A stretch of 64,000 bases of DNA from Siphonodentalium dalli (lineage: Eukaryota; Mollusca; Scaphopoda; Gadilida; Siphonodentaliidae), in the NCBI GenBank assembly GCA_032622095.1, contig CP136062.1, positions 19,533,739-19,597,738 of the forward strand, written 5' to 3'. Positions within the stretch are counted from its first letter, which is position 1, and each line of letters begins with the position of its first letter. Shown in pieces: positions 1 to 10,997 of this stretch. The notes beneath the pieces are model-generated. The model saw only the letters and a list, made by a program, of their open reading frames with translations. It was not told the DNA's origin and did no database searches. The translations under genes were made by a program, and so were the position numbers.

Positions 1-440
1 TGTTTAGTATGTATCAGGGATCATTACTCTACAATGGGCGCTATTAATGTTCTATTGAAGTGTACTCGTATATGATTATAACATGGGCGTTATTAATGTT
101 CTATTGATGTGTACTGGTATATGATTATAACATGGGCGTTATTAATGTTCTATTGAAGTGTACTGGTATATGATTATAACATGGGCGTTATTAATGTTCT
201 ATTGAAGTGTACTGGTATATGATTATAACATGGGCGTTATTAATGTTCTATTGATGTGTACTGGTATATGATTATAACATGGGCGTTATTAATGTTCTAT
301 TGAAGTGTACTGGTATATGATTATAACATGGGCGTTATTAATGTTCTATTGAAGTGTACTGGTATATGATTATAACGTGGGCGTTATTAATGTTCTATTG
401 AAGTGTACTGGTATATGATTATAACATGGGCGCTATTGTT
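1..440. repeat. 49-bp tandem repeat array (about 9 units)
   Basis: The unit contains ATGGGCGTTATTAATG and TGTACTGGTATATGATTATA and recurs every 49 bp (for example at 34, 83, 132, 181). Units are almost identical; the last one ends near 435 with GGGCGCTATTG. The array starts before or at the window edge, so its true length is unknown. Confidence 0.95.
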
Positions 441-2252
441 GAAACTGAAAGTTCATCATTTAAATGGCATGTTATCATCACACTTTAGCCTTTTTTTTGT
501 TTTTATTTTAATGTTTTTTAATTTTTACAATATTATAATATTTAAGAGTAAATCTTCTGCACTTTTTGTATGCCTGTTGTCGGCTCATTTTCCTGAACAC
601 CCTCCAAAATGAATTATGTATCATTCCAATATATACTTTTAAAACTGAATGGGAAAATCAAGTTCGAATAGGATCAGTATGATGGATTAACTTACTCTTT
701 TATCTTCTGATTCTGATGGTCGAGTCTGTTCATGATATTTGAGTTGCTTAATAATTAACATGGGGGCTTATTCACTGGGAAAAGAACATCGGGTCAACAT
801 GGCAAACCTAGGGTTAGTCACAAACATTTGGAGTCACTTTGACTAACCCACACCTTCTGTGAGTCATTATGACTAACTCTCATGTTAGTATTAAGTTGCA
901 CAAAGAATAACCATAATTGCAACACTGCCTTAATTATGCTCAATATTCATTGCTAAATATTCTATAATTCCATTGTATCGCAGTTTTATTGGATTTACTG
1001 GCATGTTTATCAGAAATTCTCATCCACATCAAAGGCTACACTATCTGGATAAAAGGTTCTTATACCATGACACCACAGACATCTCGGGAAAATGAACTTG
1101 TTAAACAGACCTGTACCACAAACTATTGTTATACCTATAATGAAATCTCTGATTCAGGGAATGAATTGAAAGAATGTTTGTCCTGCTTTCAATTCGGGAT
1201 TCAGGAAACTATATAATTATATTATCTGTATTGACAATTTGCCCACAATTTCCACCAAATTTGATGTTCACATTCCCAGTTTATTAGAAAGGTTAGTCAC
1301 TATTACTCAATCCTGGTCAAAAAACAAATGACAATAATCGATCTTTCAGTCATTTAGTATTTAAATACCATTCTAATAAGTAATATGCCATAGCAAGCCA
1401 TGTCGCCCTCTGCAAATTATCACAATGAGTCTACCAAGCTCTACCAGCGACGATCGATCTCTCAAGGGTGTATCTATACCTGCATGTATTGTCGCTGTTG
1501 ATCTTTTTCTCAACACGCAGTGTTATATTTTGCATGCTAACACATACGTCCACTTGATAACTTAATGAATAACCCATTTCTGTCAACAGCCATGATTGTT
1601 CTTACTCTGGACAAATCGCTCGTATAATTTTTCATCAAATGTAAGTGAGTCAAACCTTATGCGTAGAACTAAACGTCGCACAAATTTAAAAAAACGCAAA
1701 TGGGGAACTGTCTTAATACGCAATTGGGGAACTGTCTTATTACTCATGAAATTAATATAAATAGATAAACATGCATGCATTGAGATCATATAAAAACGTA
1801 CCATGCACGTGCATGATATGTGAGTCAATGAACAATTGCCACCAGGCCACGCTCAGACACAATCATGGACGATCGATCGTGCAATTATATAAATCGTAAA
1901 GAATACAATTTAGCAAAACGTAATGAGTAGATATTAACATTGGTGAAACGCAATAGGTTAATTGGTACAGGCGACTCATTGTGCAGAAACTCAGCGGGCA
2001 ACATGGCTGGCTATGGCATATTAATTATGACGACCATGCAATTGTCACCAAACTCCGGCATAATAATTTCACACCTACTATGCCATCGCTACAGTGATAC
2101 GTGTGTCCGCAGTCATAGTGAAATATTCAAGGACTGGCAAATATCGGAAAATATAATCAATAACGAATGTGTCAAAGCTATTTTGAGACGACATGATGTA
2201 GTTATAAACCGACCAGCCATTTTGTTCAACCTGTACATATAGCGTGAAATAC
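441..2252. other. Intron sequence left of ferroxidase exon D
   Basis: This stretch lies downstream of exon D on the gene strand. I see no exon in it. The only local structures are short: a pair of near-identical motifs containing TGGGGAACTGTCTTA at about 1698-1745, and AT-rich unique sequence elsewhere. The next ferroxidase exon, expected to carry the type 1 copper Cys-His-Met ligands, is not present here. Confidence 0.5.
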
Positions 2253-2586
2253 CTGTGGCTCTCTGTCACCAGATGTTGCCCGTGGACCATTAGGCTGTGA
2301 ATGTCGATCTCCGTTCCCAAGCCAATCACGTGCAAAGCGACTCTGCTACCTTCACATAGTTGTGGGCGTGGCATGTTTCCATATACGAAGCCATTAATGG
2401 CATGCATCTTGTTGCTCTCGACGAAGTCCTCGTCCCCGTCTGCGAACAGACTCTGGCATTGTGAGGGATTGCCGCATTTCTGTATGTTAGCGTCCATGAG
2501 GTGGCTTTGATTTTCGTCGACAATTGATAGCACCAATGTCATTTCCTTGTCAACGTCAATTCGGTCTCCATTCGCATCAAGGATTC
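2253..2586 (-). CDS. Ferroxidase exon D (inter-domain segment and most of cupredoxin domain 2)
   Basis: 334-bp exon with acceptor TATTACAG (AG at 2587-2588) and donor CAG before GTATTT (GT at 2251-2252). It starts in phase 1 and ends in phase 2. It reads GILDANGDRIDVDKEMTLVL, then SIVDENQSH, then ESNKMHAINGFVYGNMP and GLGTEIDIHSLMVHGQHLV, ending at TESHR. The SVVDEN-like strand, the HAINGFVYGNMP stretch and the DIHxxxxHGQ strand are typical of domain 2 in hephaestin/ceruloplasmin. The His of DIHS is the first type 1 copper ligand; the Cys-His-Met ligands would be in the next exon beyond the left edge. The last exon codon needs one base from that exon. The longer open frame past 2253 is intron read-through. 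Confidence 0.9.
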
Positions 2587-3640
2587 CTGTAATACAAAAT
2601 AAGAAGAACTCATGTGTGGAATAGCTTAACTTACTGGTATTAAAATTCGCGCAGTACTATTTTTCGCTCAGTTTGAAATTCTCGCACTTTGAATTAGCGT
2701 ACCCAGCTGCGCGAATTCAAAACTGACAAAAATATTTTGGAAAAAATCTTGTATTTTATGACAGTTTCAGTTCTTAGTTATACATGTGTATATAACAGAT
2801 ATCTCGAATAAATTTTACAGCGAATACAACGTTTGTGTCATAATTGTGTTGTATATATGGGTGCTTATGATCCAAATAATCATTCTGATATACATGTACA
2901 TGTATAATACATATTTAAGGAAATTATGGAATTGAACTTGAAAGAAGTAAAACAATAACCGTACGGATGGGCCGCTGACTTAAGAAATTAAATCAAATCA
3001 CGATTGCGTGTATTTTAAATAACTGACACTGTTTTATCATGGTGTCACCCCAGCACACCACAGGATTGTGAATACGGAGACGTGCTTTCGTGCACCTTCC
3101 GCTGGGAATGTGTGCATTTCTTAGAAGCATTAACTCAACATCAAAGATCTAAACATGATGTATCGCTTCACATATACATATGAATAATGACGTTGAGATT
3201 GGTTGCCCGCATGTAAATATATTTTGCATATTAGCTATCTAAAATGAACCACTTAGTTTCCCTATTGTTTGGTATAAACTTATGAGTCGTACTATTTTTC
3301 GTTCAGTCTTAAATTCGCGCGCCCATGGGTGCGCGTAAAATGGTACTGCGCCAATTTAAATACGAGGTAGGTATATGTCCTCCCAAATATTATGAAGCTA
3401 TTTAACATCACCAGGTCAGGCACATGCTGGAGACTCCAGCCTGGAGTTCACTATTACCATTTTATTCCACACTAATTGACGTGAGGCACATGTATTCAAC
3501 GGAATCCCAGCCATTGAATACATATTATTGTATACCTTTAGTGGAATACGAACCGGAACTATTCTTGTTGACGTTGTCGCCAAGATAGATGACGTACATT
3601 ACGTCAATCGTCCGCTTCCGGGGATCCCCCGATAACTCCT
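2587..3640. other. Intron sequence with two related CG-bearing motifs
   Basis: Start of the 20.6-kb intron between exons C and D. Two stretches near 2650-2720 and 3285-3360 share an ACTATTTTTCG core followed by CAGT and AAATTCGCGC-like sequence, so a short dispersed repeat is present about 640 bp apart. Nothing else could be identified. Confidence 0.4.
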
Positions 3641-4645
3641 CTTCTCTTACTCAGTTGCTCTTTTTCTCCTCTTCTCTTGCTCACTTGCTCTTTTTCTCCT
3701 CTTCTCTATTGCTCATTTGTTCTTTTCCTCCTCCTCCTCAGTTGCTCTTTTTCTCCTCTTCTCTTACTTTGCTGCTCTTTTCTCTCTCCCCTCTTGCTCA
3801 CGTGCTCTTTTTCTCCTCTTCTCTATTGCTCATTTGCTCTTCCTCCTCCTCATTTGCTCTTTTTCTCCTCTTCTCTTGCTCAGTTGCTCTTTTTGTCCTC
3901 TTCTCTTGCTCCGTTGCTCTTTTTCCCTCTCCCTCTTGCTCACTTGCTCTTGTTCTCCTCTTCTCTATGCTCCGTTGTTCTTTTTTCCTCTCCCTCTTGC
4001 CCAGTTGCTCTTTTGCTCTTTTTCCCTTGCTCATTTGCTCTTTTTCTCCTCTTCTCCTGCTCTTTTGCTCTTTTTACCTTGCTCACTAGCTCTTTTTCTC
4101 CTCTTCTCTTGTTCATATGCTCTTTTTTCCTCACCTCTTGCTCTTTTTCTCCTCTTCTCTTGCTCTTTTGCTCTTTTTCTCCTCTTCTCTTGCTCTCTTT
4201 CCCTTGCTCAATTGCTCTTTTTCCCTTGCTCACTTGCTCTTTTTCCCTTGCTCACTTGCTCTTTTTCATCCCCCTCTTACTCACTTGATCCTTTTTTCCT
4301 TGCTCTGTTGCTCTTTTTCCCTTGCTCACTTGCTCTTTTCCATCTCCCCTCTTGCTCTTTCCCATCTTCCCTCATGCTCTTTTTCTCATGCTCACTTGCT
4401 CTTTTTCATCTCCTCCTATTGCTTAATTGCTCTTTTTCCCTGGCTCACTTGCTCTTTTTCCCTTGCTCATTTGCTCTTTTTCCCTTGCTCTTTTCCATCT
4501 CCCTTGTTGCTCACTTTCTCTTTTCCCTTGCTATTTTGCTCTTTTTCCCTTGCTCACTTGCTCTTTTCCATCTCCCCTCTTGCACTTTTGCTGTGTTTAC
4601 CCTGTTCACTTGCTCTTTTTCTCATGTTCACTTGCTCTTTTCTGT
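3640..4645. repeat. 1-kb polypyrimidine (CT-rich) low-complexity tract
   Basis: About 1 kb of nearly pure C+T on the plus strand built from TTGCTCTTTTTCTCC, TTCTCTTGCTC and related words with a variable 20-30 bp rhythm. It gives long open frames in several registers on both strands (Ser/Leu/Phe-rich or Lys/Glu/Arg-rich), which are composition artefacts and not genes. It ends sharply near GTGGCGCTCGCCACC, a short palindrome at about 4644. Confidence 0.95.
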
Positions 4646-4807
4646 GGCGCTCGCCACCATAAAATGGCACCCCCAAGAAATGGGCGCTTGTCATCTAACT
4701 AGTTTAGTGTGAGAGAAACGATATTTATTGATAAAAGGTACATTAAGATTCCGATAATTTGATATCTTTAAATTGGTAAATTTTTATTCGTAAAAAATTA
4801 ATTTTGT

Positions 4808-4950
4808 TTTCGCTGCGAGTGCCGTGTGTCACTTTAACATTCATCCACAGTGTGTGTCGTGTGTCACTTTAACATTCATCCACAGTGAGTGCCGAGTGTC
4901 TATTTAAATTCACTTTATGAGTACCGAGTGTCCCTTTAACATTCAAACTA
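4808..4950. repeat. Short tandem repeat, about 45-bp degenerate units (3 copies)
   Basis: Three successive units contain a GTGCCGTGTGTC-like head followed by CTTTAACATTCATCCACAG or a diverged version. No coding potential. Confidence 0.7.
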
Positions 4951-5267
4951 CCCCTCGTTCAGCAAGGTCATCACGTGATATACATGTAGATAATACATCA
5001 TTCATAGGGAGTGACCTCAGATTATGCTAATTAGACCCCAACTGGGGTACTGCAGAACAAATAGGTCAAGTACTTCCGTGACGTCACAAAAATCGATAAC
5101 TGCCCCTAAACAGGGGGCATATCATCAAATGTTAACAGTGCAATGTGGCTGCACATTGGGATGCGCAATCGCATAGTTTCCACAAAAAACGAAGAATGTA
5201 ATGTCATATTTAATTATTATAGTTGAATATAACTAAAATAGTAGTGATGGTCATGGAGCGTTTAGAT

Positions 5268-5615
5268 CGTAACCCTCCCATGACTGGAGCTACCTGACAT
5301 GTTGCGAAAACCCTTTGCCAATACATTCTCTCCTATATACGAGTCTCCCATAGGGAGTCTCCAGCATAAAAGATAATATACATTGGCCTAACAATAGGTA
5401 TATAGACATTGAAAGCCAGTGCATTCTTATATATATGCTGGGCTCCATACGGAATACTCAGATATATTAGACAATGCACTGGCACAGGATATTCAATGCT
5501 ACACACGCACAGCTCTCTTTATGAAATGGTTAATGTCGACAAGCTTATGTTCGATGATCGGCAGCTATCGGAAGGCGCACATAAAAACTCGATTCTACTT
5601 TAAATACCACTCTTA
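5268..5615. repeat. Degenerate hairpin-bearing MITE related to the element at 40084
   Basis: It begins with ACCCTCCCATGACTGGAGCT, as does the element at 40084 (CCCTTCTATGACTGGAGC), and carries two decayed inverted repeats built on CCAATRCATTCTC and AGTGCATTCTTATATATATG. Similar hairpin arms occur in the piggyBac-like MITEs of this window, so this looks like an old relative. The ends are uncertain. Confidence 0.5.
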
Positions 5616-7423
5616 TCTGCTCTTATAGGAATTATTTAATGATGCACCTGTACAATCACGCGCGTCCATATATGAGAATAGACCCCAAATGCGGTAACTC
5701 TAATCCTATTAGCATCATAGTCTGCATTTCTGAGCAAATTCCAAAAGGAGGCCCACATGGGCGGATGTAGTCAATGTAATTTCAAACCAAATAATAGTTT
5801 AAATTAGTGTAATTTTGTTTTTATTTAAACAAGAGAAAACAGAACATCACAATAACAAATGTTTAAACATGAACAAACAGTTCACAGGAGGGCGGATGCG
5901 ACAACAAGTCATAATCCTAGCAGACGACACTCTTCTATATGCTTCTATATATGTGTGGGGCTCCCTGCAGGGTAATGGATATTGTTTTTATTTTATGTCC
6001 TAAAAATTGTAAGAAACATTTATTTTAAAAAAATGATAAAAAATTGTTAGGCCAATGCATTCTCTTATATATGCGAGGCGACCTATGGTCGACTCGCATA
6101 TATAAGAGTATGCATTGGCACAGGGTAAAAAAAAATCATAGTCTGCATTTCTGATCCCAATAACTCCGTATATTAGGACAGGCACACCCACCACGACTTC
6201 CATTCGGCAAACATCGGCATTGTCCGTACTCTTTATATGAACATATTTTAATGGCTGCCGAATTTCACCAAGTTATACATAAAATATGGCAACTACCCTA
6301 ACTTTTCGATTGCCTCACGGGTAAAAATTGGCATACACATTCGTCGATATCATCAATACAGTTAGAAACCAAACTAGTTGCGAATAACATATTAATTTAA
6401 ACCAGAGAGAGGGAGAAACGATTTTTGTTATGTTCTCGAAATTTCCATTGACTCATTTATAACTGTTCTTGTTAATAAAGTTATGTGAAACACTCTGGTT
6501 GGGTTATCAAATAGAAATATAGAATAAACTTGCTCAAAGTAGTTATTTTTATGAATATTAATCCAAATTTACAACACACACCGTCAGTCTTAAATATTTA
6601 TTAAATGCAAGGAGTATCGATGGCGACATCATTTGCGTCAGTTTATCGCCGATTGTTGTGTCCCGAATCGAAATGTAAATATTTACAATTGAGCGTAGTT
6701 CAGACGGTGTTTTCTATGTAGCTGTATGGTCGATTTCTTTCGAGATTTTGGGCGATTTTAATAGAATGCTACATTCCCCCAGTTGGCATGGCGTCTGATT
6801 ACTAATTTATCAGTTTCACGCACCTGAACAAGTCTATAATAAGTCTTTAATTGTGTCCATTCAAGTAACTAGTTGTCCGTTATTTAGTTAAGTTATCATC
6901 CCAGGGGATTTCGATATCAGCGAGCAAGTGTTTTAACAATTAAATTTGAATTGTAAAGCGTCTATATCTGACGAAATAACGGGCAACAAACAAACACGCC
7001 ATGTTTCACACGACGTCGCAAAACGAAAAATAAATACCAAACCAAAGGAGTCGCACTGTACAAACAGTCAGTCCAAAAAAGCACCTGTCGTATCTGAGAT
7101 ATTGTCTAATTTTTCGGACTCAGACGACCATCTTGAATTCCTGAATTCCTAAAAAACTCAAGTGTTAAAATAGATACAAGTGTTACATTTTCCCAACCCT
7201 TATCAATGATCAATTTGCATCTTCTTTGATCATTTGCCGTTTAAATTCGGACGACTGACGTGACTCTAACAGCCAATCTTCACAGTTGCGAAAACTTCTT
7301 TAAAACAAATATAGATTTTCAGACAATAAAATAACGGTTACATAAATATATAAATGATCACTACTGTGTTCGGATCTAGTTGACTCAAAATTAAGATTTT
7401 GTTTCAGCCTCAGTGGTCCGAAG
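5616..7423. other. Intron sequence with one isolated hairpin
   Basis: Apart from the hairpin at 6051-6119 and a decayed piece near 5930-5985, this is unique AT-rich intron sequence. The open frame at 6946-7152 reads as a short basic then acidic peptide without recognisable family; I do not call it. Confidence 0.4.
6051..6119. repeat. 69-bp palindromic hairpin, solo copy
   Basis: Arms of 27 bp starting GCCAATGCATTCTCTTATAT flank a 15-bp centre that is itself partly symmetrical (GCGACCTATGGTCGA). One arm has a single change (AGAGTATGC for AGAGAATGC). It equals the second hairpin of the MITEs at 7428, 38569 and 60838 but lacks their TTAA-flanked ends. Confidence 0.85.
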
Positions 7424-7427
7424 TTAA

Positions 7428-7809
7428 CCCTTTACCCAACAGAACGGCCCTGTGCCAATGCATTCTCTTATATATGCGAGTCAACCATAGGTCGCCTCGC
7501 ATATATAAGAGAATGCATTGGCTTAACACATTAAAAATTATAAAATTGTTAAAGAATGTAAGAAAAAATGGTAAAAAAAGATTTTTTTTAGGCCAATGCA
7601 TTCTCTTATATATGCGAGGCGACCTATGGTCGACTCGCATATATAAGAGAATGCATTGGCACAGGGCATAACTATAACCATCACAATGTGGTCAATGAGC
7701 CGGTTCCAATGATATCCACATTTGTATGGTTTTATTGAGACAGACCCAAGATATTTTAGGCTGTTGAAGCTTTATTTGGCCGGTTTTGGCCGGTTTGTTG
7801 GGTAAAGGG
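7428..7809 (+). mobile_element. piggyBac-like MITE with two hairpins, copy 1 (382 bp)
   Basis: The element starts CCCTTTACCCAACAGAACGG and ends with the inverted complement GTTTGTTGGGTAAAGGG. It is flanked on both sides by TTAA (7424-7427, 7810-7813). CCC-starting inverted termini with a TTAA target site are the signature of the piggyBac superfamily. Inside are two 69-bp hairpins (7454-7522 and 7592-7660) that are almost exact reverse complements of each other, then about 140 bp of non-coding sequence. There is no transposase, so movement would depend on an enzyme supplied elsewhere. Two more copies are at 38569 and 60838. Confidence 0.88.
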
Positions 7810-7949
7810 TTAAACGGCAAATGATAAACTAAGTTGCATCAATTGTTGTTATGTTGGTGGTGATTCCACCCTTATCAAGAGTCATGACCCATGTAGGATA
7901 TATGGAAGAGATAAAAACAATAACAGGTCGCCGACCACGATGTCCCACG

Positions 7950-8092
7950 AAACGGCGGCTAACTCAAGATGGCTAAATTCATGAAGGCTAGCTCAAGATG
8001 GCTAAATTCATGGCGGCTAACTCAAGATGGCTAAATACAAGGCGGCTAACTCCAAGATAGCTAACTCCAAGGTGGCTAACTCCGACATTGGC
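7950..8092. repeat. Tandem repeat, about 28-bp units
   Basis: Five or so units built on GGCGGCTAACTCAAGATGGC, becoming shorter towards the right (CTAACTCCAAGGTGG). Non-coding. Confidence 0.85.
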
Positions 8093-8520
8093 AGTGTTGA
8101 AATCAGTTAATATTTGTTCGAGTTATTAAAATGGCGAGAAATCGGGGCATAACTTAGGTAAGAAAAATCGGACGAAACTGGTTTTCGAACTCGTCCAAGA
8201 TATTGTGGCAACCAATTTATAAATTTTTTTTATTGAAATCTGTTAATATCTGTTCGAGTTATTGCGCTTACGAAAACACGATGGCGAGAAATCGTCAAAC
8301 TAAGGGGAATAACTCATTTAAGAAAAGTCGGATGAAACTGGTTTTCGAACTCGTCCTTGATATTGTAGCAACAAACTTAAAAAAGCACATATTATTTAAA
8401 TCGGTTAATATTTGTTCGAGTTGTTGCGCTTACGATAAAAAAAACAAATGGCGAGAAATCGTCAAACTAAGGGGCATACTGAGGTAAGAAAAATCCGACG
8501 AAACTGGTTTTCGAACTCGA
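8093..8520. repeat. Tandem repeat, three units of about 140-165 bp
   Basis: Three successive units each contain GTTAATATYTGTTCGAGTT, ATGGCGAGAAATCG, and ACTGGTTTTCGAACTCG. The open frame 8203-8487 simply crosses these units. Confidence 0.85.
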
Positions 8521-9690
8521 ACAAAAATATACCTTGCTAAGATGTATGCCTGATCAAACTTAAAATGAATTCCAGTAGTTTAGTGCTCAACACATGTTGG
8601 TTGTTGGACAGATTCAACAGTGACATTTTTAAAATGTTACGCCAACACATTTACGTGTTTAGCCCAACACCTTCAAGTGGTTACCCAAAACTTAATCATG
8701 AAAGTGTTACAATTCATTTTCCAAAACCGATATAGTGTTAAACTTGTCTGGGTGCTGTTCGTGCACTCAAAGTACTGTCACTGTACACAATCTTGGAAAG
8801 TGTTACATATACATGTAACACTTGATTTTTCACCCACTGCCCGACGCGCGAAGCGCGTCCAGTGGGTGTACTATAATCGTAGGACTCATGCGTTTCTGCT
8901 GAATTGAACTAGTGCCTATGCGTTTCTGCTGAGCTGCACTGACGTTTGATCGCAAAATAAAATTATAATCATTATCAAAGCACAATTTTGGATAACACCG
9001 CCATAAACAGTGACATATTATGATGTTGAGCTCGTATCATTAATGAAATTAGAGTTATAACTTATAAAACTAAGAATTACTGCTAAGGTATTTCTACCAA
9101 TTGAGTAACTAGATTCAGGTTGAGCTAGAACTTGAGAACTTTTAATTTCAACCAATTGAATTGTCGTTGAGAGCGGAAAGGGTTAAGGTTGGTAAGCAAC
9201 GCAAATGACGTCATTAGAATTCCAATTGCCGATAGCGGTCTCCGCGGTGATAATCGAAGCGGAGGCGATGTGCATTTTAATTCTTTCATCACGACTGTTT
9301 TGGCGTCCTAATCTATTAAAATATTCTTCTATATCTTGGAAGGTGTCCTGGAAGGATTATTTCAATATGTGTATATCGGATTAACCTTCCAAAAAGATGA
9401 GTTTGACGCCTGTATTTCTTGGCATGAAAATTAACGAGCGCTCGTCTGCAAGTACAGTCATGTGCCGAATCGGCGTGTTTTTGTGAAAATCTCACCAATA
9501 TTTATCCACTCTATTCTCTTAAAATGTACACTAATCGGTCAAATCCTTTTGATAATTCTATCTAAATACATCTTAGCTACTATTCGGATCCGCTTTCCCG
9601 GTCTAAAAAGGGATGGTTTGACCAAAACGACTATTGACAAATCTTTGTTTACAAATTGAGCGCACTCGGCACTGGATGACCCGTCCACGT
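8521..9690. other. Intron sequence, mostly unique
   Basis: A region near 8630-8830 is rich in TGTTAC/ACAC words, and GACGCGCGAAGCGCGTC at 8842-8858 is a short GC-rich palindrome. Otherwise I see nothing in it. Confidence 0.35.
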
Positions 9691-9694
9691 GCAA

Positions 9695-10065
9695 ATTTAT
9701 TATCGAAAACAAATTCAATTTATTCCATCTAAAACATAATTACGCACTGGACTCTGTCATTTTAGGAACATATATGTATCCCACGCACATACACCAAGTC
9801 TCAGCCTAAAATTTTGAAAAATGACAGTTTTATCGACATAAATAGATTTTAATGGTAAATTCTATGTTAAATTTTATCATTGAAAAAAATTAATTTCTTC
9901 CATCTAAAACATAATTACGTGCTGTACTCTTGTCATTTTAGGAATATGTAGCTATCCCACCCACACACTCCAAGTCTCAGCTTAAAATTTTGAAAAATGA
10001 CAGTTTTATCGACATAAATCGATTTTAATGGCAAATGCATTGTTAAATAAATTTTAGGGCCCTGC
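9695..10065. repeat. Tandem duplication, two units of about 185 bp
   Basis: Both units contain CCATCTAAAACATAATTACG, then CTCTGTCATTTTAGGAA or its variant, then AAATTTTGAAAAATGACAG and ATCGACATAAAT. The copies are similar enough to be a recent duplication. Confidence 0.9.
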
Positions 10066-10099
10066 GAATGTTTTCTGAGCTGTTCTATATAGGTCACTA

Positions 10100-10374
10100 G
10101 AGTCCATATTTGACTGGTTACACCTGATAATTATGCTACAGTATAGTCGCGTTAATTTATAGGTCAACATTGGTCATTATCACCCGACAAATTTATTTTG
10201 GTCTATCGTATCAACCCCTATTTTCTACCGCGTAGCCTGACTAAGTGTCAACATTGGTCTTTATCGCTCCAATAATTTGTATCGTTTCATCGGTATGAAT
10301 TCCATATCCAATTATCCACATATAACCAACCCAACCTCTAATCCCGGTCCAATTTATTTCTTTCTTTCATCGGT
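10100..10374. repeat. Degenerate repeat units on the left side of the LINE insertion
   Basis: Imperfect units contain CAACATTGGTCNTTATCGC, ATCGGTATGAATTCC-like sequence, ATATAACCAACCCAAC, and TATAGTCNCGTTA. The same series continues to the right of the LINE (15337-15870), so the LINE interrupted a pre-existing repeat field. Confidence 0.75.
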
Positions 10375-10389
10375 ATAGTCACGTTACGT
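10375..10389 (+). repeat. Left target-site duplication of the LINE
   Basis: ATAGTCACGTTACGT, 15 bp, is repeated exactly at 15322-15336 directly after the poly(A) tail. A duplication of this size at both ends is expected from target-primed reverse transcription. Confidence 0.93.
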
Positions 10390-10997
10390 CCAGTTATTTT
10401 TACATGAGTTACGGCCCTTTTTCGACTTAGAATTTGACCAATTTCATAATAATTCGGTTTCTGATCGATAACTCCAGTTTTGATTATTTGATCTGAACCA
10501 AAGCTGCTATGTGTAGTTCCCAGTTAAAACTACAGAACAAGTTCGAATTAGGTTTTGTCTAATTATTTTTACATGAGTTACGATAATTTTTCGACTAAGA
10601 ATTTGACCTTATTTTGGCATTGAAATTAGGGGTATATCAGATTTTCTTCAAATGTAAGCTCAAAGTATTATTTTATTTTGCGGCAGTACAATTCGAAATG
10701 GCTAAAGGGCGTATTTTGCCACGCCCTAGCGATGCTCTTGGTATGTTATGCCTATATACGTGTGTGATTATAATTTAAGGTTCTCTATGTTCTATGTTCT
10801 AATTTAAGGTTCTCAATGTTTCTTGAAATATTCCCGATCATATTAACTGGTAGTATGATTCTACAATATACTCTACTCTATACTTTATCTTTCAATCTGT
10901 CTGCTTTCACTTTTAACCCATATATATTCTGTTTAATCCTGGTGAATTACAATTTTCAAGTTTCATGGTCAGTGTCGTATGTCAATTGTTTAAAACT
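10390..10997 (+). promoter_or_regulatory. LINE 5' leader with an internal direct repeat
   Basis: Two stretches of about 50 bp, at about 10393-10442 and 10561-10611, share TTATTTTTACATGAGTTACG followed by TTTTTCGACT and AGAATTTGACC. Repeated leader blocks are known promoter monomers in some L1-type elements; whether these drive transcription is inference. A smaller duplication around TAATTTAAGGTTCTC is at 10770-10815. No ORF1 fragment of 60 or more residues is found. Confidence 0.5.

Noticed and set aside
3589-4712. Several overlapping long open frames (up to 331 codons)
   Set aside because: They lie in a CT-rich low-complexity tract and are open in many frames on both strands; the peptides are only Ser/Leu/Phe or Lys/Glu/Arg runs.
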